Shown here piece by piece: positions 13,344-24,400 of a stretch of 64,000 bases of DNA. Below the pieces are notes generated by a model that saw only the letters and a program-made list of their open reading frames with translations, made no database searches and was not told the origin of the DNA. Positions within the stretch are counted from its first letter, which is position 1. Each line of letters begins with the position of its first letter. This DNA comes from Phallusia mammillata (taxonomy: Eukaryota; Chordata; Ascidiacea; Phlebobranchia; Ascidiidae): contig QLIY01000496.1 in NCBI GenBank assembly GCA_003260075.1, positions 1 through 64,000 on the forward strand, in the 5' to 3' direction. The translations under genes were made by a program, and so were the position numbers.

Positions 13344-13372
13344 CCACCTTGTGGTTGTAGATAGTTTTAAAT

Positions 13373-13703
13373 TTATCTACGTGATGGCGCTGGTGTCGCT
13401 CCAAACAACCAAATAGGGCGTCTGTTTCGTAGTTGATAAGCGTCGATTCCAAACAAGATGGCCGCCACAAAACCACATATGTCTCCTATGGTAAAAGAAA
13501 TAAAGAAGATTGCTTCAATATTGTTATTTTTATGATAAAAGATTCTCTTTTCAAAACGCATCGTTATTCTCCACAAATAAACATTATTCAAATAGAATCC
13601 ATATCATGTTGCTTGTAAATAATGTTCTTAAAATTGCTGGACGTTACATATACATCATTATATGAGAATAAGTTCAGTGTTTGAGTTCAACTTGCTACGT
13701 GAG

Positions 13704-13749
<46 letters not shown>

Positions 13750-16700
13750 ACAAACCTGCCAATCTTGCTCTGCACGTGTAAGTTTCAAACCGGTCACAAT
13801 TGAGAAATCCGGCAAAAACACAAGCCCCCACTAAAAACAGAAGACAAGAAAACGCCGCCCAGAAAAACTCAATGGCGCCGAATCGAACTTTTCCTTCCAC
13901 CGACTGTTAAAAAAGATACAAACGTTCGAGATATAACAAGATATCTTTGTCCAAAACTTTGAGGTTCTGTTCAAAAATATGTTTATAACACAGACATAAG
14001 AACAAACTCAACCATGGATACATCGGCAACTTGGAGTTAACGGTTGCTACACGACATATTTACCATTGAGGGTATTTCAGTTACATTACATGCGCAACGA
14101 GGCTAGGTACGAGTAGACAGCTGAATTAGCATCGTTTGAAGAGGAAAAAACTACCCAAATTTGACATCTATACCCCTTTCTAATCATGTCCTTCAAGTTT
14201 GAAATCGTACATTCTAAAGGGCACAGGTAAAGGTCTGCCATCCGTCAATGTGTATAAACGGGAAGCTCTTGCGCTAGTTGCCATCTGGCTGCCGTATTTA
14301 GATTTCCATTCAGACTTGACATGCATTCAGTAAAAAACTTTATTTCTATGCATGACCATCCTTAGAAACGGACATTAAAATGCAGCCTAATTGCACACAA
14401 ATCAATCATCCAATAATCTATGATTTGCCGTGATCGCTAATCTGCATCTTCAGGGCTGATCCCAGTTAAGGATTTGTACCTTAACTAATTACAAACAAAA
14501 CTACCAAAGAGTCGTGTACGTCTTAAAGTTTGTTCGTTGTCTTCACCACTGCAAGGTGATCAGTTTTCGCAAAGCAAATGTGCATTATTATACGTTTGGC
14601 ATAAATTCTATCTTTTACAATTAAACAATTCATGTGTATACACAGCTCAGGTGTTGCTTGCTTTTTCTTACCACTTTTGAACTGAAGTTGCAAATATGGA
14701 ATAGATAGAGCAAGCATGAAAATCCCCAAGCCGTGCACCAAACTATCAAGACAAACAGTCGAGCACTGTCACATCTGAAAGAGAAACAAATTTGTCAGTT
14801 TTAAGCAAATTTAGCAAGCTTTTTCATTTCCGAATCGTTTTGGCTTTTACGCGGACTGCAATTTTAATCTTATTATCGTTTTTGCAGACCCACATACATA
14901 CTGCAAAATACTTGGTCGCGTGTTGGTTGGAGGTTAAACTAGACCAGGTAACCCAAGGGACTTTGTCTGGATACAGATTTAAACGATGTCTCAACCGCTT
15001 AATAATTAAATTAGACATTCTAAGTGGGTTGTGAGCTTTAAACGTAGATGCCTACTGTGTATAAATCAACGTGCGCAGTGTTTCACAGTTAAACTAATCA
15101 AATTTTCAACTAAACCAAGTTGAATACAAAACGCATTGTTATTTGAGGTTAATATCCCTACCCGGTTTTTGCAGATCGGCGACATACGTAACCGGTTTCA
15201 ATCAGCAATCCAAACGCACATCCCCCCACCACTAATATGAACATCCGCCACAGACCTCGCCATGACGTCCCGTAACCTTCAAGAAACAATCAAGGTCATA
15301 AATGTCATAGAAACAGTCTCTTGTTCAATTAGGCAAGAGCAGCTTCAGTTAAACAAACTAAATTATTTACCGTCAGTTTTGTAAATTTGAATTACAATTT
15401 AGAATACACACATAAGGTAATTTAAGTCGCAATACACTAACACATGGGTCTTGGATGGTTGAACCGTGTACAGTAAACTTAACCCGGATACGGTTAATTC
15501 GGACATTGTTTTGGTTCAAACGGGACCGGATTAAACAGGTCTACTGTATAAATTTATGGGTAAGACAGTGTTTTCAAAATACCTTATGTTGGCGAACCTA
15601 ATTTCTACAATTGTTAAAAAACAAAAGCGTTTGGCAAAAATATTGAAAGCCAGGTTATTGAAAGTTCGATTTACCCGTTCCGACAGGAGCATAAAGTCTT
15701 AGATTTTGTGCTTCGAGAACATAGAAAACCGCAGTAAGAACTCCGAGAAACACTGTTGTAAGTTGCTTGGCACAATTGCAATACCTGTGAAAACGAAGGT
15801 TGATTGAATCAGAATGTTGAATTATTTGGTATAATTGTAGTGGATACAGAACCCAAAGGGTACGACATGACCCAAAGGCACATCCACTGGTGGGATTCAG
15901 CCGGTTTGCACCAGTGCTATATATCCGTCTGTGATAATAATTACTAAATACAAACACTGTTGGGATTCAGCCGGTTCGTACCGGTTCTATAGAACCGTCC
16001 ACTCGAAATTTTATGAGATCAGCGAACCAGTTAGCATTACTGGTTACTGTCAATTGACTTTATATGAGATCAGCGAACCGGTTAGCATTACTGGTTACTG
16101 TCAATGGATTTTGTAACGGATCCGGCTGAAAAATATGCATTTGTGACAGAAACGGCTAAAAAAATTGAATCCCACCACTGGGCGCATCTAATAGTTCAAG
16201 AGAAATATCTAAAACCAGTACGAAACTTATTGTAGCAAAGAGATCAACTTGCTGACACAAAGCTCACCCTCTATGTCCTGAACAACCGGGATCACAGTTG
16301 CTAAAGAAACAAGCCAAAACCACTGACATCGACAGAAAGTTGACGCAGGAAATCCAAGCCCAGAAATAATCGAACGAATCGAAACTCATACAAGTCGAGT
16401 TCATGTGAATGTACAGACCTGAAAAAAATCATAACGTTACAGGTTGTTACAGGGTGGCCGCTGTTCAAGATCAAACATATGTGCTTTAAGTATTTATACC
16501 CTGCAAGATAAATGAAAGTGACAAGTTTGTTACGCAACTGAGCGTAAACGTTAGAGTAGTGGGCCTAGTTCTCAAACTGTAAGAACGTTTAAAAAAAACT
16601 GAATTAGAGTAACTGAGAGTGTTTCAACTTAGCAGTATCGGACCCTACAACAGACAGCATGTTCATTGACGATCACTGTTTACGTATTTAAATAACTAAG

Positions 16701-17812
16701 TAAATTAGTAAATGTCGTGGAACATATATATATATATATATATATATATTTCGCTTAATTGGCATATTCTGTCCTTTATTAAAATAGATGATTAGAGTAA
16801 GGTTTAATTTAGTTTATAAGTTTATAACTGTGACAAACCCGGTTTGAGAACATAAAGACAAGCCACATATCCTATGTGTTATATGACCACAAAAACTGAA
16901 CTATGACAACATTGCAATGACGCATTAAGTGTTACACGCAAATGCAATTACTTCCAAACACATAAGTGTCAAATTCCTTGTGCAGACATTTCTCGACAGC
17001 GGGGAACTACCCGGAAACGCCCAAACGCGAAAGAGAAGCAAAACCTGAGCCTGAATTATTCAAAAGCGTTTGCAAAATGCCAACATGGAGCCACATAAAT
17101 AAATTATATTGCTTGGCCCATCAGTGCAATGTGTCTTAGCTGGGATAGGTGGTGGACTAAGTGCTTTGAGTGACGCAAAATCCAAACAGTCTCCCCATTC
17201 ATTGAAGCCGGAAGTGATGTCACCAGAAAGCAACGCTGCCTGTTTCAGAAATGTGTGCAGATTTGCTGTGCTATCTTAGTGACTAAACAAGGTTGCTCTG
17301 GTTTAGCTGTAAAATTTACGAATGTAACTGTACATTTGAGGATAATTTGATTTGTTCGCATGCGTTAAAATGCAACAGCACACTTTTTCTTGGGTTAAAT
17401 TGTACATATTTTAAAAAAGTCCCACTAACCAAAAAAAAACGCTTTGTCACAGCCCGTGCTATAATAAAACTGCAACTTTATTATAAACCACCATATGCCT
17501 GTCTTACAATCCATTTAAGAGACAATCCCATTTGAAGCAAACCCTTTTTTTTTAATTTATGCAATCAAGAAAATAGGCCTATCTGGATGCCATTGTCTTA
17601 CCTGTTACACGGAAGAAGTATAGCAGAAGGCTGATGCCCCAGGAAATGATAAAACTGGCCAAGATGAAAGTCTTAAGCCTCGACCCAAGGTACATCTCAC
17701 TATCTGCATAAATAGCAAAGGTTGCACAACCAGATATCAATACAACTAACTTCCATAGTCCTGCCTTGGAGCAAACGTAGGCCCCACAAGCCGATGTCGT
17801 TGTTTCAGGCAT
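13373..17812 (-). CDS. MYADM: MYADM-like protein with two MARVEL domains (8 TM)
   Basis: Eight exons join in phase to 330 residues: 17602-17812, 16268-16418, 15675-15784, 15193-15276, 14894-14966, 14672-14774, 13756-13903, 13373-13485. Eight hydrophobic helices fall into two four-helix MARVEL modules. The first begins GLWKLVVLISGCATFAIYAD and ends LTTVFLGVLTAVFYVLEA. The second begins GLWRMFILVVGGCAFGLLIE and ends ICGFVAAILFGIDAYQL. The length, the linker GTGYGTSWRG and this repeat architecture match vertebrate MYADM (322 residues, two MARVEL domains), a membrane protein of ordered lipid domains linked to Rac1 targeting. The exon 5 donor (gtgggt) is the weakest junction but is the one that keeps phase. 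A splice-acceptor-like ttcag lies 13 bases before the ATG. Intron 7 begins GTTTGT followed by a 46-G run (minus strand), probably a gap. A hAT MITE and a small Tigger-like MITE sit in its introns. Confidence 0.85.
13704..13749. other. 46-C run, probable coded gap
   Basis: This run begins six bases inside the intron that follows MYADM exon 7. No duplicated arms flank it. By analogy with the 10-C joints it is likely a placeholder for a gap of unknown sequence. Confidence 0.6.
15471..15546. mobile_element. Short Tigger/pogo-like MITE
   Basis: The 76-bp element starts CAGTAAACTTAACCCGGAT and ends CCGGATTAAACAGGTCTACTG, imperfect inverted repeats with TA on both sides (15469-15470 and 15547-15548). 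Related right ends occur at 52345-52402 and in 57460-57640. Confidence 0.6.
15885..16180. mobile_element. hAT-type MITE with 8-bp target duplication
   Basis: The 296-bp element begins CACTGGTGGGATTCAGCCGG and ends TTGAATCCCACCACTG. It is flanked by GGCACATC (15877-15884) and GGCGCATC (16181-16188), an 8-bp target duplication with one mismatch, as hAT transposases make. A second internal terminus, TTGGGATTCAGCCGG, occurs at about 15960, and a 57-bp block is repeated in tandem at 16010-16105, so the element is composite. It lies in an intron of the MYADM-like gene. Confidence 0.8.
16725..16751. repeat. AT dinucleotide microsatellite
   Basis: An uninterrupted (AT)n tract of about 27 bases inside intron 1 of the MYADM-like gene. 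A shorter TA tract occurs at about 61348. Confidence 0.9.
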
Positions 17813-19569
17813 TTTTATACCTTTACTGAAACAAATAAGCACTTGATTTGTTAAGTTTTTGTTTGTTTTAGCATACACAAATACATACACAAGCACGACT
17901 CATGCATAAGCACATGTCATTTCACTAAGGCAATTTATTAATTTCTTAGAGGGCAACGTGCAGTAATAACATTACCCAATTACCACATACACTTTCTGAA
18001 CGTCTGTCTAAAACAGGTATATAAACAGTTTTAGGTCGTTTTCGTTTTTGCAAGACTATTTTTTCTAAAACGACTATGTCTTTAAGTCAAGCCATTTAAG
18101 CAATTCCTGTACATATGCATCTGTTACTGAATCTATGTTGATGCAAATTCCTTTCTTCACATATTTAACATCATTACACTGCTCAAATCATAATCTTAAA
18201 ACATAAATACTTCGTAACTTTTTCAGCTTTATCTGTCTACAACACTCACTGTCACAACACTGTCATGCTGACTCCCCAACACAACACTGTCATGTTGACT
18301 GACTTACAAACAATTTTGTCAAAAAAGGCAAAGAAAAACTATACAGTCACTAAAAACAGCAGCAAGGCTTTATGCAAGCCTTACATTGCTGCTGGAATGC
18401 GCGCCGCTGATTCTTGAATGCAAGATTTCCGAGAAAAAAGCACCGATGTGCAATTGGACACGCATGATTAAGCAGCGGGAAATGGTTAATGCAAGTTAAC
18501 TCTTAACTCGTGATGATTTTGTTAGACTAATCCCTTGAAATAAGAGTTTAAGAAATATATTTAAGTAAAGCCTTTAAATTCTCGAGTATGATTAATGTAG
18601 GCTATGGTAACTTACGAGTAAGATTAGAAAGCGACATAGTAAATTTACACCAATAAACTTTGGTAGTAATGCAAGGCTAATATATTCTTTGCGCCTACCA
18701 GTATCAATGCTTCATGTAAATTGCTAAAGTTTCTCAAGGAGAGCACGAAGTTAAATCTTTTTTACTGATTTTTACAATATCAACGTTGAAAAGGATGAAG
18801 ATTGTGATCTATAATCTCCAATATTGGCCTAGGCTATAGCTAGTACAAATGGAAAAATAACGTATGGGAAAATGCAAATGAAAACACGAGATATTCTATC
18901 AAGTCAGCAAAACGTAGTGCAAATAGAAACAAAGGCAAGAAGAAAAAACAATTAACGAGTGAAGTTTGAAGCATAACATGTGTTTCTAAATTTTCTAGTT
19001 CGAAAATATTAAGTATGAAGCTAAAGGTGTGATTTTTACGAATTTTAGAGACAGAGAAACAAATAAGACTTTATTCTGAACATAAAGAGGTTCTCTAATT
19101 CTTCCAAAAGTATTGTACCGAAAAACATACGAACTTTTTCGTTTCTTTGCACCTAGTCAAGCAATTGTTAATATATATGTTGTGATTAGTTTTGTAACGG
19201 ATAGTTTCGTTTAAGCAACAACCATTGAAAAACTGAAAATTTGCTTTTCAACAGTTGAATAACTTTTGGGGGCAAAACGATATTTTTCTAGTGCTCATTA
19301 AAATGCATTTTCAACGATGCCAATTAAAAACACAACCGAGAAACTTCGCAGGTGCAACTAGATGCAGACAAATATCCCATCACAGAATTTTGTTGTGTAG
19401 TTGTTTTTACTGTTCACAAAAAGTTAATAGCGACATGCTCTTCTTCTCAATAACTTTACAATTTCTCCACAACCAGCAAATCCTGAGTTAGTTTACAGAT
19501 TCGGGGCACATGGGGTTCGAACCCATGACCGTTGTGTTTCAAAGCCACAATCAACATGACTTGAAAAAA
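17813..19569. other. Intergenic or regulatory, no gene seen
   Basis: AT-rich sequence upstream of the MYADM-like gene. No exon was recognised. A T-arm-like palindrome (catggggttcgaacccatg) at about 19509-19527 has no convincing cloverleaf around it. Confidence 0.5.
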
Positions 19570-20457
19570 TCACAATTTATCGTCAAACACAGATTCATCG
19601 AGAATCTCAATCCCATCAATGTGAAGACTCAACGAAGCACTGTTGTTTCCCCGTCTTGCGCTGTTAGTGCTGCTTTGTCTGACTTCAACTTTTTTCACCG
19701 GACTTTCCACTTGATGCGATGATTTTCTTGACACAAATCGGATTGCTTCTCCAATCCATATCGATGCTTTGCTCACACGACCGCTTCTCTGCACCACAAC
19801 GGGTTCATCTGGAGGAAAAGAGGTGGGCTACAATGTTGTTCCTGGCGTTTTTGTCAACCGTGAAATGCTTTTTGGCCAAAAACTTACAAGACATGCAGGT
19901 TTTTAATGCATTTGTGTACTGGATGTACTTCAGCGCTATTGTCACTGGTATGATTTGTTTCAAACATTTCATACAAGTTAATTATAAAGGTTGATACTAC
20001 AGAAGAAGGCACCCAAAGGCGTCAGTTACATATGTGTTGTATCATTTGCGAAACAACTTTATTTTTTTCTAATGGTAATTTATTAAAATTTTACGTCTAA
20101 CTGCATCCACAAGGTGGCGGGATGGGCAAAGTATTTTGCATCATTTCACTATTACACATTAGAGTAGGACCAAAATGTTTTATGATCTTATAAAAAACCT
20201 GTTAGGACGTACTAGCAATTAAAACTAGAAAATCGCATATGGGAGGGGGCAATCCCAAACTGTGTAGCAGGAAAAAAATCAATCCTTTGACTAAATTACA
20301 TCAAGCAGATATAATTATGTTTATTTGTTATCAAGGTACTATTGTACTTACTACTGCCAGTGCTAGTATATTCCTTTGAAGTACTCGCTTGTGTCTTTCC
20401 TATGAAAGATCCTCTGCCGTATTGTTTACCGTTCTCTCCTCCGACAATTTGGTTTCC
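19570..20457 (-). CDS. Two orphan exons encoding a Ser/Thr-rich C-terminus
   Basis: An exon at 20352-20457 (upper boundary uncertain, alternative near 20433) reads GKQYGRGSFIGKTQAS and ends with donor gtaagt. The next exon, 19570-19808, starts after a strong acceptor (cctcttttcctccag), is in matching phase (split Asn codon), and runs 79 codons to a TGA. The product is polar and Ser/Lys-rich, with ASIWIGEAIRFVSRKSS and ending VFDDKL. There is no membrane segment. The exons lie just downstream of the GPCR stop and could be an alternative C-terminal tail for it, using a phase-0 donor in its last exon, or the end of another transcript. Confidence 0.5.
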
Positions 20458-21422
20458 CTTTCGTACAAATAAGACAAGTTTGAATTTTCGCAATTCTATA
20501 TAATCACGTTATGTCACAAGAGTAGGTGTTAAAACCGACTTTTGATAATAAGCAAAAATCGGTACAAAAACATTTCTATAAAATTAGACATGCATTAATT
20601 CTCATAATGTATTCGCCTTCTGCGATGAGGAAGTAAATAATTAAAGTAACGCTTTTAAGTGACGTTTTTATTACCATTTTGTTGATCGAGTTCCGGTAAA
20701 CAACTTACGTCAACAACATCATCCACAAAAAAACGACATGTCAAACGGGTAAAACAACCAAAAAGCTAGCAACCGAAAGCAAATATTGCCTGCCTATGAC
20801 AGACCATGAAATCGTGTGCCTGTGCAAACTGGTAGTTAGTAGATTGGCCATTTGTATGTGCGCTCAAACCCGCGGAGGGAAACTCCTATAGTATCGTTTA
20901 ATGTGATAGCTTAGTCCCTTGCAGCTCACGACTTAGCTTACGCGATTACACAAAGTTAAGGGAAATTTCCCAAACTATACCAACAGATGTAATTAAACAC
21001 TGCATTTTGAAAAAAATCCCAAAGGTAAAGTGTTCCGCACTTTTAAAATAAAAATATTTGCCGAATCCAGCCTTGATTTTAATGAATCCTAATCCCAACT
21101 GATTCGCATCGGCTTACATAATTTTCTGATTTATATATTTTGATTACTCATTTCCCCATATGAGGACAAAGAAAACATATGTACAACCATCAAGCCAATA
21201 AATGATAAGCTACAGACAGTGCACACTGTTTCGATCTATAAGTTCTCATCAGTGCAGCTGGTGGCGAGAGATCGGCCGTATTGGCTATAGTGTAGCTAGT
21301 TGCACTTGTGAGATCTTATATGTCGAAACGGAGTGCGCCGATGTCTAAAGAAGAATATTTTCAAGAAAAACATGTTTCAGGCTGCCTAAAGTGTCAACTA
21401 GGAACCTAAAAACATTTTCCCA

Positions 21423-24400
21423 TCAGCACAGTTCAGATCCGAATCCCACCTTTATTCTGATTGACCCCGCTCCTCCCTTTCCAATGCTGTTCTTCCCTAC
21501 TACTCCTCCTGTTCTGCTCTTCCTGTTGTAGCTTCCCTCGGTGCTTGTGTCGTCCTCCTTTCTCACGCATGGACACAGGTATCTTCTCATTCTCGGAATA
21601 CGAGCCGCGTAGATTATGGGATTGCACATGGAATTGAAGATTGCTGGGCTCTGTGAAGTCAACATAAGATCCGTGAGGATGGTCGTGTTGGATTCGTTTC
21701 AACTTTGTGACGCTATTTCCGCCTCTGTGGTTGTTTTAATGCTATTGTATCGCTAACAATTTTATCACTAATGATAATATACTGAACATCATAAAATTCC
21801 AAGATTATTAACTTCATTTTCGAGTTTAAACGATTCTACTTGTTTTTATACCTTATACATGAGCCCGATTTACTTTCAAGTCACAAGCTTTCTAAATGCA
21901 TGCCGCCAATGCTAGATCATTTTAGCTGTAAAATTTCTAAGTACCTTAGCTAAACATTCTTCAGTACTAACCATAATAGCAAAGATCACGGATTCAGGCA
22001 GTTTAAAACTGTCGCTCGTTCCAAAATCGATCACATACAGGATTAAGAGCGGCGTCCAGCAGAAAAAGAAAACAGCCACGACAATACCGAGTGTTCTGGC
22101 CAAGCGAGTTTCCCGTTTCATTGAGTTTGATCTTGCGCGGGAACTAGAACTGCCTGACATGTTACGAATCCTGTTCGCATGGTGGCGTACCTGAGCGAAA
22201 ATATTATGTTTAGTCGGGTTGCAATTTGGTCTTGTCAAGCAACAAAAAAGATTTGTCAATTTGTAACAACGAATTGTTGATGTTTCTAGTGATGTAAAAC
22301 AATTGCACATAAACTTACTTTGCAAAACAAAATGAGATAAATTGATCCAATTGAGATGAGCATGACAAGAAAGTAGAAAAAAAGTCCGAAAAGAAAATCT
22401 TTCTTCAGACCTAAAAACAATTACTGCATGTTACATAAGACATAAAATAATTTACCTCAATTCTACTCATTGGGAGAGTGCACTCAGTACTTTATAACCT
22501 TCTAATACATGTTGTGAATTAGCAACAAAATATTCTCAATTGGAGTGCTTAACATTGTCCAAGTATAGTGGTTTTTGACTACGCCCTATCTCGTGTAAGG
22601 ACATATGGCAAAATTCCAATCAAGTATCCCTGACACCAAAAATAGCCCGACCATTACAAACTTAATCAATCAAACTTCAACGAGGGGAGCAAGACATAAT
22701 GCGATATTGGATCATCCCATCAATTCTTGCGCCTGAAGCTCACAACACTCACAACCGCCAAGCACAGCATGTTACGTCACGGCCTGGTGACGTAACTGAT
22801 TGATGACGTCACTGCTTGATGACGTCACACTTACCCACAACGACTGTGGAACAGGAGGGGTGGGAACAAGTGAGCTTCTCTCCCTCGTAGCAATCACACA
22901 GACTGGCGCACGAGCCGATTTGGTTGAAGAGAAGAGGAAGGACTGGGAGGAAAGCCACGAACCAGCAGAGGGCGATCAAGATCCAAACGTTGCGTCGCGT
23001 CATGATTTTACTATATCTGCAAATAATAATTGTGAAATACTATGTACGAATCTTTTCAACGGCCTAAAAAGGGATAAAAGCGACATGTTTTATTGATATT
23101 ACTGATGATGGCGTAAAATGCGACCTGCTTTATTGTTCAAACGTGTTCATTAATTTGTTCAAACGTTCGAACGCGCATCATTAAACCTAATTGAGAAATG
23201 TTAAGTGAAAATTTTAGTGTTTTTTCGTGAAATATTAAGTCTTTTTTAGAATAATGTTGCTTAAAAAATTCGGTAAAAATCAACACAAACTTTTAATGAT
23301 ATTTTGCTTTAGCTGAGGTATGGTTAGGTTTAATTGCAACACAAAAGGTGACATAAAAGTTATCTCAAACTGACAATTACCTCACCCTATTATTTCCGCT
23401 AGCATTTACCACTATCTGCTTATTCTGAATTTTACCGGAACTAATGATTAAATGTGGCAATAATTAAACAAGCAAAGACCTGTGCGCACATAATGCGAAA
23501 TAAAAATCCACCTATTACGCTTTCATGCCTAATTGCTTTATTATTCATCTAATGGTTACAATAATTAGAAAATGCACATTAGGTTCTTATATTTCTTAAA
23601 ACAAACGGAAGAAACGTAATTAGAGAATAATAATGACAGATTAATCGAGCATTAGTCGCACAATATTATATCTTCCGTTTTTTTCCCTGCAACTTGCGAT
23701 TTTGCCTCACGTGCCAAAGATTTGGCATTAAAGTTGGCGAAAAGTGTCAATAACATATGGTAAGGTTGGCAGACCATCATAAGGCCACAACTATTAATAT
23801 TCAAAGTGATTCCAAAACACGTGCACAAGTTCGAAAATGTTGCCAAACGGGCACATTTCTACACACTTCAGTTTGCACTGCACGATATTGCTGCAAAAAC
23901 GTGTCAACATGTCAATTTACAACCAAGAAAACTTTTTTTACCTTCTGTCGATCGCCCAACAGAAAGTGAGAACTTTTTTGTGGACCAAAACCAAAAATCG
24001 GACCAAAAGCATGACCTAAAAGATCTTGAACGAAATTTAAACCAATAAATATCGTATCTTGTTTGCCTGTTTTTAACACATTGATCCGTAATGCATTTGA
24101 TGAAAGTGTTGGAGTTTTTTACCTTAAAAAAATATAGAACTTATATTCACTATCACGGGAGGTAGTATTTTTAAGGGAATCGTTGCCAACGCTAATAAAG
24201 GTTTGAAGTATTTGTATTGCATTGCTCAATATTATGACAATCAAAACGCAAAAGGTTTAGGACAAACCAATGCATGCAAATATATAACCACATGTAAGTG
24301 AGATTTGCATGTAACCTTTTTTTGTTTAAGTTCAGTTTTAGGTTGAGTTGAGTTGAGTTTATTTCGCTTGGTGAAAGATAACATGCGACAAAATTGCCCA

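Larger units (their letters stand above)
9966..13372. other. Intergenic, repeat-bearing
   Basis: No protein gene is supported here. The segment holds the inverted cluster of hammerhead-like repeat copies at 11690-12200, annotated separately. The tetraspanin polyadenylation site is not obvious; the nearest AATAAA on the plus strand is around 10789. Confidence 0.55.

Noticed and set aside
13704-13749. Long C-run as a real G-quadruplex or splicing enhancer
   Set aside because: The constant-length C-runs elsewhere behave as gap fillers, so this run is more likely artificial.
19497-19560. Possible tRNA gene on the minus strand
   Set aside because: There is a good T-arm (gggttcgaaccc) and a loose anticodon-like hairpin, but no D-arm and a mismatched anticodon stem.
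22809-23096. Plus-strand open frame 22800-23096 opposite GPCR exon 4
   Set aside because: It is the antisense shadow of a well-supported exon encoding TM4 and the second intracellular loop.
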